Part shown: positions 22,737-34,679 of the stretch, piece by piece
Numbering within the stretch: position 1 is the stretch's first letter
How the letters are laid out: every line of letters begins with the position of its first letter
Origin: Planococcus citri
Taxonomy: Eukaryota; Arthropoda; Insecta; Hemiptera; Pseudococcidae
DNA length: 64,000 nt
Reading direction: 5' to 3'
Assembly (NCBI RefSeq): GCF_950023065.1
Contig: NC_088677.1
Location: 11,364,001 to 11,428,000, forward strand
Program-made: the position numbers and the translations under genes
The notes under the pieces: generated by a model
Databases searched by the model: none
What the model was told of the DNA's origin: nothing
The model's input: only the letters and a program-made list of their open reading frames with translations

Positions 22737-22949
22737 CAGGGTGCCCAGAAATATCGTGAACCCCTAAAAATGTTTTCCGCTAAATATTTCGGTTGGTCAC
22801 AGTGAATGATTATAATGATAGCACATGATTGGTTGTTCGACTGGAGAGATGACATTCCACCACCAATCATATGCGTCTATTTCACGTTTCCAACCTATGT
22901 TTTTAATGAAAAACTTTCTTTGGGGTTCACGATATTTCTGGGCACCCTG
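22737..22949. mobile_element. Tc1/mariner-type MITE with TA duplication
   Basis: Terminal inverted repeats start cagggtgcccagaaatat and are flanked by TA on both sides (22,735-22,736 and 22,950-22,951). The element is 213 bp and has no coding capacity. The paralogous site near 18,070-18,100 lacks it, so it inserted after the local duplication. The CAGGGTG start and TA target are typical of Tc1/mariner superfamily MITEs. Confidence 0.75.
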
Positions 22950-23582
22950 TATGTACTTTTTTTTGGATAAGTATATAATATGTATAATTGTATACCTACG
23001 TCTGGAATCGCTTCCAATACTTTTCAATACCTATTTAATACGAGTACCTAAAGAAGATTTTTTGTGCATGCTTTTAAAATCGATTTATCTTCTGTGAAAC
23101 TTCATAACTAGGTAGGTACTTCGAAATGTATGTATCGTAATTCCCTCGCATCCTTCCTTTCGTGATCTAAGAGCTCATCCCTTTAGAAAAATCTCACGTT
23201 AACGTTGAATTGAATTTCATGATTATAATACTAGTGAGGTCTCAAGAGTTCATCCGCTTGCTAATTTTGTGGATAGCAATTTTATGATTGATTATTAGAA
23301 AAATTTACCTTTTTTTCGGAGGATCCACCCCCCTCCCCTCACTCGGAACTCCGTCCATTTCTTCATTTACATATATTGGTCGTACGAAAAAAATGTTGGA
23401 ACTAAAATGGTTCGTTGAAATCTCCTCTACGACGCGACGTGGTCATCATCTGCAATATTTTCATTTGAAGAACCATTGAGCTTAAAAACTCAAAAAAAAT
23501 CATTCTCAAATCATCGAAATCATTTTTTTGGGATTCTTTTTTTATGGAAATTTACAGAAATACATTGAAAAGCATACCTTAA

Positions 23583-24929
23583 CCCTTTCGGCTACAAGAC
23601 AAACTGACGGATAAAATTCGAAGTGCTTTAAACTGAGTAAGGCCGGTTGCTGCCTAGAACTCAAAATTTGCTGCAAATTGCACATTCAGAAAGTATTTAT
23701 GTCACAAATGGCAATAAACCTTAAATTGACTATTTTTCGATTTATGACACCTAATAGCATTATAAATCAAAATCAAGCCTTCTGAGGCATCTGATATTTC
23801 AAGATGAAGATATTGATAACAAGCATTTTTGAAAATAGAAAAAAAGATGAGCTAAAATAAAATAAGTTTGTGTAAAAAAAGAAATTTTTGAAGAAAAACA
23901 AGGCATGCGACTTCAGATGATTATTCAAACTGCAAATGTTTGAAGGTGATTGCTTGTGGGAGGATTAAAATTAATGGAAACATCTTTGTGTTATAGAGAG
24001 CATTTTTCAAAATTTTGAAAACCCATGTCACAATTCAACGCTAATTTTCAATGAAATTCTGAAAAATATGTATAATTTTCATCTTCTGACACATACATCT
24101 CTCTTGAGATAATTTGCTTGGGTGAGTAAGTTGCCTCAGGAGATGACTGGGTAAACTTTTGCAAGCATTTGAATTTTAAGATGGATACTGTGTCATAAAG
24201 ACTGCGCTCAATCAATTCATTATCTGTAAGATGACTTCTAAAAAGTAATTCCAGTAATTCCACAACATGACGTACGTATTTTATTTTTATTATCTCCTTA
24301 TGACAAATAGACTGAGGACTGTATTATGACACAGTATCTATCATAAAAATCAAATGCTCGCAAAAGTTCACCTAGTCATCTTCTGAGGTAACTTACTCAC
24401 CCAAGCAAATCACCTCAAGAGAGATGTATGTGTCAGAAAATGAAAATGATGTCATACTTTTCAGGTTGAATTGTGACACGAGTTTTCAAAATTTCAAAAA
24501 ATGCTCTCTATAACACAAAGATTTTTCCCTTAATTTTAATCCTCCCACAAGCAATCACCTTCAAACATTTGCAGTTTGAATAATCATCTGAAGTCGCATG
24601 CCTTGTTTTTCTTCAAAAATTTCTTTTTTTACACAAACTTACTTACTTATTTTATTTTAGCTCATCTTTTTTTCTATTTTCAAAAATGCTTGTTATCAAT
24701 ATTTTCATCTTCAAATATCAGATGCCTCAGAAGGCTTGATTTTGATTTATAATGCTATTCGGTGTCATAAATCGAAAAATAGTCAATTTAAGGTTTATTA
24801 CCATTTGTGACATAAATACTTTCTGAATGTGCGAATTCCAGCAAATTTTGAGTTCTAGGCAGCAACCGGCTTTACTCAGTTGAAAGCACTTCGAATTTTA
24901 TCCGTCAGTTTGTCTCGTAGCCGAAAGGG
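23583..24929. mobile_element. TTAA-flanked foldback element (piggyBac-like)
   Basis: A 1,347 bp inverted repeat starts ccctttcggctac and ends with its complement. Arms of about 620 bp enclose a short loop near 24,200-24,310. TTAA stands on both sides (23,579-23,582 and 24,930-24,933). TTAA targets and CCC-starting ends are the mark of the piggyBac superfamily. There is no transposase frame, so it would be non-autonomous. The arms differ at scattered positions. Confidence 0.75.
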
Positions 24930-25022
24930 TTAATAACAACTAACAAGAAGTGTTTAGAATTAAATTTCCTTTCGAAAAACCATTATAGGTATCATAATTC
25001 ATAACCAATTCTCTCACCTCAC

Positions 25023-25100
25023 CTCTACATCGATTCCATACGACCCAACTGCCCTCTGAAGTTTCCAATATTTGATTTCAGGGACAATTGAAATAACAAC
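25023..25100 (-). CDS. Candidate internal exon, 78 nt
   Basis: The minus-strand acceptor is a classic TTTATTTTTGTCCAG. The donor is GTAGAG|GTGAGG. The 78 nt are open in phase 0 to 0 for 26 codons (ISIVPEIKYWKLQRAV, GSYGIDVE); a second frame is also nearly open. It flanks the TTAA foldback and is not part of the repeated units. No partner exons were identified. Confidence 0.4.
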
Positions 25101-25750
25101 CTGGACAAAAATAAAGAATTGTTTGTTTCCATGCACAATTCGGAGTTTGAATTTTTTTTTTCAATTTCAAGGACTGAAATCAAACTTTAAGGGAAAAAAA
25201 CACAGAAACACTTCGAGGAAAGGTGAGGAAATAATTGGTGATCATACGAGTCTTTCGAAAGGAATTTTAATACTGAACACTTTTTTCATCATACTTTTTA
25301 ATGTAAGTATCTCTGAAAATTTCGGCAGAAACCCAATAAAAAAATTGATTTTGATAATGATTTTTTCGAGCTTTCAAGTTGAACGGTTTCTCTATAACAA
25401 TCGATGATGACCATGTATACATAAGTAGGTAATGTAAGTAGTAGCTAGAGGAAATTTCAAGGAACAAATTTTAGTTCGAACATTTTTTTGTACGACTAAT
25501 ACTTAGGTGAAGAGATGAACGAATATTCAAAGTAGGTAAGGGTGGGGTGGTTGATACTCGGAAAAGAGGTACCTAGTGGAAAAATGATCATCTGGGCTAA
25601 ATTTTCTTTGTATTGACGCGTAAGACATAAATAATCAATCATAAAATTATTGCTTTCGACAGAATACTGGAGCGGATGTGCTACGTGAAATTGTAAAATT
25701 GAACATTTGAATATTTTCATCAATTATTATCTCGTATTATCATACAACAC

Positions 25751-25782
25751 GTAGGTAGGTAGGTAGGTAGGTAGGTAGGTAG
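25751..25782. repeat. (GTAG)8 microsatellite
   Basis: Eight tandem gtag units stand in a row, the longest run of this motif in the window. Confidence 0.9.
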
Positions 25783-25989
25783 AGGTACTCGTATGTGCAG
25801 AATTGTGCACGTAGTTACGAGTTTATTTTACATTTACCTACTTACGTTGAATTATTTCTCGCTGAAAGTCGTATTCCATTGTTTTGGAATGTTCTAGTCT
25901 TCGTCTATCGTTGTGTTGTACGATGCGTAGTTAGAACCTTCTCTCTTATCTACTTATCTATTCTCAGAATTCATGCTTATTCGAAGCAT

Positions 25990-26546
25990 GAGGCGACAGA
26001 AAGACGGAGACGGCCAATTCTAAAGGATAAATCGTTCCATGCTATTCCTGATTCGTCTTGTCGATTTTTACAGTCTAGTTTTGCATTCGGTATTCGGTTT
26101 TCGGTTGTAAATCGTACTTATTCGGTCTTCAGCTAGTTTTCGTTTGCTTTGCTCTTCGAGAACTATATGTTTATTTGAAAATTTCATTCCTCAAATTAGT
26201 CATGATCGACGGAAATACGGAAAGGGTCCATGTCGCATTCGGTTTTCGGTTCGGTGTTTAGTACAAGTACAAGTAAACCTTCGTAGTCTAATCGTTGAAT
26301 CGTTATTTTCGTGATGTGTAAATCGAATATCGTATTCGATCTTGAGCTAGTTTTCGCTTGCTGTGCTCTTCGAGAACTATGTTTTTTTGAAAATTTCATT
26401 CCTCAAAGTAAGTCATAATCAACTCGAGTAATTGTGGTGCGTCAGGTGCGTGAATCGCGATTCTTGCCCATCAGTTACGCGAATTTTTTCGAGAATTTAT
26501 CCGAATAATTTTTTTCGTCGAATAACGTTGCGTTCGGTTTTTCATC
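25990..26546 (+). promoter_or_regulatory. Promoter/5' leader-like cassette, copy 1
   Basis: This segment lies directly upstream of the ATG at 26,547. It contains an internal tandem duplication (cattcggttttcgg ... gctcttcgagaactat at about 26,085-26,200 and 26,232-26,410). The cassette recurs at 36,015-36,325, 40,020-40,165 and 43,235-43,557, always in the same orientation, and otherwise differs from the surrounding array. No clear TATA box is seen. A role as promoter plus leader is inferred from its position before a start codon. Confidence 0.35.
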
Positions 26547-27037
26547 ATGTTGCAAGATGCTGCCAAGACCTGGAGTCTCAAGTTTTCGTCGAGTTGCAGT
26601 TTTCCAAGTATCTTCAATAATCCGGTATGAATTTTAAAACGTATTTATTTGGTGATTGGGTACGCTTAAGATTATTATGTATTTTGAATTAATTTAATTG
26701 AAGGGCTAATTGTGAAAGTCGCCTTAGTCATTTTTTTGTTCACACAACTTTAAACATTTTTTTTTTTCATATTTCATCAATTTTAAAGGGAAAAATGAGT
26801 ATTGTAATGCATTCTGGGATAGTTAAAGATGTTTTTTTAATACTTGACCATGAAGTTTTTACATTATCACTGAAGCAGGACAACAATGTTTTCATTGATT
26901 ATGTACAAAAATCACTGCTGACCAAGGCGACTTTCACAATTAGCCCGCCAATTCGCTCGACCATAGACCCCGACCCCTACCCAAACAATCAGCCATCCTT
27001 ATCACGATGTTGGACTTGTAAAAATTTACTTCGTTGA
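26547..27037 (+). CDS. Candidate two-exon gene, unknown protein
   Basis: Exon 1 (26,547-26,624) starts at ATG and encodes 26 codons (MLQDAAKTWSLKFSSS, FPSIFNNP), ending in phase 0 at CCG|GTATGA. A T-rich stretch and AAAG acceptor precede 26,789. Exon 2 continues in phase 0 (GKMSIVMHSGIVKDVF, LKQDNNVFIDYVQKSLL) to a stop at 27,037, and AATAAA lies at 27,058-27,063. The product would be about 109 residues. Exon 1 is repeated intact at 43,558-43,635 with a silent CCA/CCG change. Exon 2 overlaps a hairpin element (26,703-26,946), so it may be exonised transposon sequence or a chance frame. No family is recognised. Confidence 0.4.
26703..26946. mobile_element. Hairpin element, 28 bp inverted repeats
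   Basis: gggctaattgtgaaagtcgc near 26,703 is complemented at 26,919-26,946 with one mismatch. The total is 244 bp. It lies across the candidate intron and second exon of the gene above. Confidence 0.5.
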
Positions 27038-27065
27038 TCGTTGATCTAATCACAAGCAATAAATA
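26950..27065 (+). repeat. Partial copy of the 27,632-28,301 arm
   Basis: tcgaccatagaccccgaccc followed by acccaaac and cagccatccttatcac matches both arms of the inverted repeat downstream. About 115 bp are present, diverged. Confidence 0.6.
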
Positions 27066-27631
27066 AGATGAGTTCTGAGTAATTTTATCAAATTCAATCG
27101 CTAAATCATACTAAAAGAAAGAAAAAACGAAGAAAAATCCTACATGTAAGGTAATTCCATCTTTGGAAGTTTTGAAAAACACTCAGTTTGCTCAGCAGCA
27201 AATGATACTCGTATGTAATATCTACAACTACAACAAAGAACTTTGAAATTGCAATACAATGAATAAACACTAGAAAGAATTTTTCCCTTCAAAATACAAA
27301 GTTTTCTCTTCCAGTTGTACATTGCGTTGTGTTATTTCGAAGATTCAACGGCGAGTCTTCGCATTGGCACATACTACATGACCATATAGTCAAATTTTTT
27401 TAAACAATTGCTGGGAAATCATGAAATTTTCGCATAATGACGATTCGACTACAGTTTTAAGCGAATTCAACACCACAGATCGCACATAACATAAAACTGT
27501 CATTTCCCAAGTTTCATTTACCTACTACTCGTACTCATTATAGGATTTTTCATTATTTTCGTATGATTTAGCGATTGAATTTAATAATAGTATATTACAT
27601 ACCAAGTTCAATAATGTGGGTGATTATAAAC

Positions 27632-28301
27632 GAACAACCCAGGAACGCCATTTTGGCTACTGTTTCCAGCATGCTTACTCAAGTTGGCAAGTATGCACGT
27701 GTCGAAGAATTGAAGGCTCGACCATAGACCCCGACCCGTACCCAAACAAATCAGCCATCCTTATCACAAATTTTGGACTTGGTAAAAATTTACGTTGTTG
27801 ATCGTTGATCGTTAATCCAATCATAAGCATTCTAAGCGATAAATAATTTCTGCTACAATTTTTTCCCCGTAATAATCGGACTTTGTCACCTCCCGCGTCA
27901 TCCCAAACAATAGGATTCCAGCAGTGCGGCCACGTAATGAATGTTCATTATTTTCCTAGGACAATAATGTGAACATTATTTTCGTTTCATTTAGTCGCTC
28001 ATAAAAACGCACTTTTCGCGTCTAGTATTGGTGGTATAATTGTGCGTTTATATGCCTGTATTGAATAAAATAACTTGGAACTCATCTTATTTATCGCTTA
28101 GAATGCTTATGATTGGATTAACGATCAACGATCAACAACGTAAATTTTTACCAAGTCCAAAATTTGTGATAAGGATGGCTGATTTGTTTGGGTACGGGTC
28201 GGGGTCTATGGTCGAGCCTTCAATTCTTCGACACGTGCATACTTGCCAACTTGAGTAAGCATGCTGGAAACAGTAGCCAAAATGGCGTTCCTGGGTTGTT
28301 C
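27632..28301. mobile_element. Inverted repeat with 215 bp arms
   Basis: Arms at 27,632-27,846 and 28,087-28,301 are nearly identical in reverse. The 240 bp loop contains smaller palindromes (aatgttcattatt ... aataatgtgaacatt). A short frame with DPDPYPN appears on the plus strand in the left arm and in the partial copy at 26,950. No transposase or target duplication is recognised. Confidence 0.6.
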
Positions 28302-30169
28302 AAATTTGCCCTGGACTTGAGATTAGTCCAATCTCGCGTTGTTTTACACGATAATTTTTGCTCGTAAACTTTACCTAGTGCAATTTCATCATCATGCTGG
28401 GAATTAATTCAAAATGTGACCTTTTTTTTAGGATTACGTGCGTTACATGATTTTGAACCATTGTATAAGTAGGTAGTTGAATTTTACGTTGATTCCTTAT
28501 TGTAAAATTTCGAAGTTTTGGGAATTCCTCTGTTCGTTTTATACCAATAAAACATTGTTATTTTATACACCGACATCCATTTGAAGAAGAAAAAATATGC
28601 ACTTACAGTTTGAAAACAAAATAAAATTGTTCAGGGTGTGTAACATAATTTTAAAATTGAAGAAGTAAGACTTTTAGCAGGACTTTCAGCAGGTGATTTT
28701 GTACATAAAATAGTAGATACCTAAACCTATGCATCCAGAAAACCTGAAATATGTCGTATAAATAACGCATTTTTTATAAGCAAAAAAAAAAAAATGCTAC
28801 ATATGCAAAATCTACACTGTGTCGTTGGAATGCATGTTTTAATCAGAATACCATACCTAGTAAGGTTTTTTTTTTTCATTTTTTCCAATTAGGTTTGCAT
28901 AAAAGACAAAAAAAACGAGGATTACTTACTTACAATGACTGTGGAAATTACAGATTTTTCTTGACTGTTTTTGTTTAGGAATTTCAGTTTGTGAGCTTTC
29001 TCAGTTGTTGAAAGTTTGCCAAAATTTAGTTTGTCCGAGAATTAGAAAAAGAATCCAGGAAGGTGGTGGAGGAGAAGGGGTGGTTCAAAGCCTCAAAATT
29101 TCGATCATCATACGTATTTTTTAAAAAAAGCTTGAATATCGTGTGAAATGTCGTTTCAAACGTTTTCGAGAGCATTGAATACGAATACCAGTTAATTTTT
29201 TTAAATTTGACTTATCCATCCTTCTCTCCCCCTTCTTCATTGGCTGCGCAGATTTTTGGAAAATTGAAAAATTGCGTGATACGTGTTGTATTGCGTTTTT
29301 TTTTGGAACAGAAAACCGTCAAATAATTTTCATGTGGCCCTTATCGTAAAATTTTCAAGTTTTGGGAATTCCCCTGTTCGTTTTACATCGACATCCACTT
29401 GAAGAAAAAAAAATACTTACACTTTTGTGAATTAATTTTTTGGGTGATTCGATATCGAAGGAACCCAGTTTTTAAGTCTTCTGAATCTGCTGAAGATTTT
29501 TTTGCAAGCTTTTCACATTGAAAAGTGTGAATATCGCTATCGTTGACCCATGACCCTCATCCTCCCTTGGTACAGGTGAAGTGAAGTTGAGTTTTTTTTC
29601 CTGTCATTCGATTGTTTCTTGTCTCGATACCCAACTTTGGGGTAGATGGAAATGTTTAAAAGTACCTAATTGAGAGTACATAGTTTTTAAAGCATTCGCC
29701 AAATATTTAAATTTTTCGTGATTAAATTGTTGATTGATTTTCATGCGGCCCTTGCTGTAAAATCTTCAAGATTTGGGAATTCTTCTGCTCGTTTTATGTA
29801 CCTAAACATTATTATATTTATACGTCGACAATCGACATACTATGTCTGCCGACTATCTTGCGTGATTGGTGGGTGGGGGGGAATTAGAGTGATTTTCAAA
29901 ATCACTTTGAAAACTCAATTGAAGTCAGTTCTTGGGTCATTCCATGTCCAATGATTCCAGTTTTTGATTTAGGTCCTCCGAATCGACTCGAGTATTTTTA
30001 TATGTACATATATCATGCTCTTTACATTTGGAAAGTGTGAACAAAAAAAAAAATTTACTTACAAACAACGTACGCTGATTGAATTTTTATGAAACATGAA
30101 ATTGTTAGAGTCTATGTTATCGAATACCTACCTAAAACTTGTAAAATTGTAATTTTGGTCGACATTTTC

Positions 30170-30833
30170 TTAAAATTATGTTGAAAAACGCCCAAAATAT
30201 GTGGTTTTATTTTTGAAAATTGGAAGGGGCTAAATACATTTTCAATACCTAACAGCCAGAATCCAATTTTGACTGTCGGGGTCGGTAGTACTTTGAAATC
30301 ACTTATCATGACTTTTTGCCCAACTTGCAAATTGAAGAGGCTACAAATGATTTTTAATTTTGAAAAATCACCATGAAAAAAATAATCGAGGAAATGAACA
30401 CTGCGTCGAAAAATGAACAAATTCTGTTACTATCAGTTTTTGTTCTTAATCTAAAATTTTAAAAGTTTTTGAAGCCCAACAATTTTTGATTTGCTCGAAG
30501 TTTCATTATTTTTGAGCTTCAAAAACGTCTTAAATTTTCGAGTAAGAAGAAAAATGATTGTAATAAAATTTGTTTATTTTTTTTACATACCTAGTACCTA
30601 TTCATTTCCCCATAAATTTTTTTCATCGCGAATTTTTGAAATTGGAAATCATATACTTACTTAATAAGCAATTTGTTGATTTTTCAAAGTACTACCGACC
30701 CCAATGGTTAAAATTGGATTTTGGCTGTTGGATTATGAAAACGTACCAACTTGTTTATCTTACGTGTTTTTTTTTCACTCGTACTCGGTTACATCCGAGT
30801 CTAAAGTTTGTACCACCATTTCTCAGACGCCCT
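30170..30833. mobile_element. Palindromic mariner-like element B, copy 1
   Basis: Inverted arms of about 330 bp meet near 30,500 (gtttttgaagccc and gagcttcaaaaac). The right end reads cagacgccct then TTATA, close to the CAGGG(C/T)GTCCG end kept in other copies. Reading frames on both arms mirror each other and are a by-product of the symmetry. Related copies lie at 34,680, 38,880, 46,960, 50,887 and 60,375. Confidence 0.55.
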
Positions 30834-32030
30834 TTATAAAACACAAAAACATAAAGGAAAAGAATTACTTACCAACAGCACACTGTACCTATCGAATAAA
30901 ATTCGCAGAAAATAAAATTTATTCGGATTTTTGAAAATATGCCGAAAACGGCCAAAATGTAAAGGAAACAGAAAATCGTCGATTGATTTTCATTTATGGC
31001 CTTTTTACTGTAAAATTTCCACGTTTTGGGAATCATTCTGTTCGTTTTGTACCAAAGCACTATTATTTATACCTATACTTCGATATTCGTTTCAAGAAGA
31101 AAAAACACTCAAAATGTTGTAGGCTACACTGAATTTGTCGGGGGGGGGGGGAAGGTCATCAACTTTGAGGTAAAAATTAGAGTGATTTTCAAAATCACTT
31201 TGAAAACTCATTTTGAATCTAGTTTTTGGATCATTCCATCAAACGAGCCCAATTTTCGATTCAGGCTCTCCGAATCTGCTCAAGAATTTCTTATAAATGC
31301 CCTTCATATTTGGAAAGTGTGAACGTCGCTTTCGTTGACCCTCACCCTGCCTCGAAGCAGGTGAAGTAGAGTTGTATTTTATCTGAGCATTTAAAGTTTC
31401 TCATCTCGATACCAAACCTTGGGGTAGAATTGCAAAGAAACAGAGCTGTTGCAATTTGGAAACGTGTGTAGCATTTTAGAAAGGCAATTGAGAGTGGTTT
31501 CAAAAGGTATTCGCTTTGTATTTCAAAAGCTCAAGTCTGTTTAGTTCTGCGAGCTTTTTTGTGAGATTGCTCAGTTGTTGAATGTTTGCCAAAATTTAGA
31601 ATCATTATGCGAGAATTTGGAGAAGAATCCAGGAAGTTGATGGTGAAAGAGGGAGGGGGTCAAAGCCTCAAAATTTCGATCAACATACGTAGGTATTTTT
31701 TTAAAAAATGTTGAATATCGTGTGAAATGTCGTTTCATACGTTTTCGAGAGCATCGAATACGAATACCAGTCAATTTTTCAAAATTTGATTTCTCCATCC
31801 TTCTCTCCTCCCGCCTCTTCATTGGCTTGCTCAGATTTTTAGAAAATTGAAAAATTGCATGATACGTGTTGTATTGCGTTTTTTGGTAAACACAAAACCG
31901 TCAAATGATTTTCATGTGGCTCATATGGGAAAATTTCCAAGTTTCGGGAATTCCCCTGTTCGTTATACACCGACAATCCGACATCCACTTGAAGAAGAAA
32001 AAATACTTACAATTTGGTACCTACACTAAA

Positions 32031-33533
32031 GGGCATGAGTGGATAAGATGGGTGATTTTGCCTTTTGCTCCAAGTGTAACGAAATCTTAGGGGTAGGTAA
32101 GTACCATTGGGACATGTTCACTGACGAAGTTTCAGACCTCAATTGTGAGTGGTCCTTGAGTAATGAGCTTTTTACTCAAAATGGTTTTTATTTTTTTTCT
32201 CTGGATTGGCTTGACCGATTTCTTTCAAACTTGAACCAACTTACAGATCATCAAGAGGGCTTTAATTGAAAAAATTGACAGCTCCCCCCCCACCATTTTC
32301 CCCCTTCAAATATTAAAATCAAACTTTCAACCCCTTCCTTACCTAAGAACCCCAAGAGGTAAACTTTTTAAACCAACATTTTTAGATGCGTTTTTAACCC
32401 TAGAATAACATATATTTTGCTCAAAATTTTATTTTATTGGGCACATGGTCAAAAATGAGAAAAAGTGGGGGTGCTTAATGATTTTTATAGAGTAATAATG
32501 AGAACAACAGAATAAGGATGAAGTTATTGACGTGATTCTTCCCATACTATTACTGTTTATACCAATATTTGACGATAATCAGAGTGCCAAATCAGTCGGA
32601 CCCTCATTTCAGCATCCGTGCCCCCTGCCCCCCCTCAATTTGGGGGCCAGAACAAAACTAGCAATATGGGTGTCTTTTTCATATAAATTGACCCTCCCGA
32701 ACACGAATATGAACTCGAAATAACCATCAGACTCTTCTGAATACTATATTTAAAGAGGATAAGTGCAATATAAAGTGAATTAGATTGAACTTTCCTTAAC
32801 TACAATGAAAAAATCTAAACAGTAGACAATAAGGTTATTTCGAGTTCATATTCATGTTCGGGAGGGTCAATTTATATGAAAAAGACACCCATATTGCTAG
32901 TTTTGTTCTGGCCCCCAAATTGAGGGGGGGGGGGGCAGGGGGGCACGGATGCTGAAATGAGGGTCCGACTGATTTGGCACTCTGATTATCGTCAAATATT
33001 GGTATAAACAGTAATAGTATGGGAAGAATCACGTCAATAACTTCATCCTTATTCTGTTGTTCTCATTATTACTCTATAAAAATCATTAAGCACCCCCACT
33101 TTTTCTCATTTTTGACCATGTGCCCAATAAAATAAAATTTTGAGCAAAATATATGTTATTCTAGGGTTAAAAACGCATCTAAAAATGTTGGTTTAAAAAG
33201 TTTACCTCTTGGGGTTCTTAGGTAAGGAAGGGGTTGAAAGTTTGATTTTAATATTTGAAGGGGGAAAATGGTGGGGGGGGAGCTGTCAATTTTTTCAATT
33301 AAAGCCCTCTTGATGATCTGTAAGTTGGTTCAAGTTTGAAAGAAATCGGTCAAGCCAATCCAGAGAAAAAAAATAAAAACCATTTTGAGTAAAAAGCTCA
33401 TTACTCGAGGACCACTCACAATTGAGGTCTGAAACTTCGTCAGTGAACATGTCCCAATGGTACTTACCTACCCCTAAGATTTCGTTACACTAGGAGCAAA
33501 AGGCAAAATCACCCATCTTATCCACTCATGCCC
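32031..33533. mobile_element. Near-perfect 1.5 kb palindrome (foldback element C)
   Basis: The left arm 32,031-32,725 and right arm 32,833-33,533 are almost identical in reverse, with a 107 bp loop. The ends read gggcatgagtgg and its complement. It interrupts an array copy: joining the flanks restores the uninterrupted form seen near 41,807 (cactaaatttgtcgg) with no extra bases, so no target duplication is visible. Arms differ mainly in C/G homopolymer length and a few substitutions. Short frames occur identically in both arms and I do not call them genes. Confidence 0.75.
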
Positions 33534-34679
33534 TTTGTCGGAATAAACCGGTGGTTCATATTTCGAAATCACTTTGAACACTCATTTTGAATTGATTTTT
33601 TGGGTGATTCCACATCGACTGAACCCAGTTTTTAAGTCTTCCAAATCTGCTGAAGAATTTTTATGATACATATTAATGCTTTTCACATTTGGAAAGTGTG
33701 AATATCGCTATCGTTGACCCTCATCCTCCCTTGGGACTGGTGAAGTGAAGTTGAGTTTTTTCCTGGCATTCGAGTTTCTCGTCTTGATACCCAACTTCAG
33801 GGTAGATGGAAATGTTCGAAAGTACATACCGTCAGAATACCATACACCTAGTATGGTTTTTTTTTCATTATTTTCCAATTAGGTTTGTATAAAAGACAGA
33901 AAAAAAACGAGGATTACTTACTTACAATGACTGTGGAAATTACAGATGGTTCACCGATTACAGGAATTGCTGCATTTATTGAAAAGTTCAAATTTGAACT
34001 TTTTGTAAGCTTTCTCAGTTGTTAAAAGTTTGCCAAAATTTAGTTTGTCCGAGAATTAGAAAAACAATCCAGGAAGGTGGTGGAGGAGAAGGGGTGGTTC
34101 AAAACCTCAAAATTTCGATCATCATATGTATTTTTTAAAAAAAGGTAGAATATCGTGTGAAATGTCGTTTCAAACGTTTTCGAGAGCATTGAATACGAAT
34201 ACCAGTTAATTTTTTTAAATTTGACTTCTCCATCCTTCTCTTCCACCTCTTCATTGGCTGCTCATATTTTTGGAAAATTGAAAAATTGCATGAAACGTGT
34301 TGTAGGTACCTATTGCACCTATTGCGTTTTTTGAGAAACAGAAAACCATCAAATAATTTTCACGTGTCTCTTATTGAAAAATTTTCAAGTTTAGTGAATT
34401 CCCCCGTTCGTTTTACGTCGACATCTATTTGAAGAAGAAAAAATACTTACAATTTTGTACACAAAATTTGTCGGGATTTTTCAGGACAAAAGAATTTAAT
34501 TTTAGCTATACATCGATGGTTAGATGAGGATGAGGATTATTTTGAATCCAAATCCTACGTAACCGGACGGGAGGTGAAGTAGAAAGTAGGTAGAATTATC
34601 GTGACGTCGATGAGCGACCGAATTGATTCGACTCTGTGATTTTATTTTTCACAGAGTTGATAATTATGAATATTTCGAT

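Noticed and set aside
25795..26136. 113-codon plus-strand frame
   Set aside because: No trusted start or splice sites. It overlaps the leader-like cassette, whose other copies do not keep the frame.
30112..30839. Minus- and plus-strand frames of about 100 and 89 codons with similar sequences
   Set aside because: They are mirror images produced by the inverted arms of element B.
32532..33032. Identical frames of about 63 codons in both arms of the 1.5 kb palindrome
   Set aside because: They are preserved because the arms are near identical. There is no coding context, and the G/C run would make the frame unstable.
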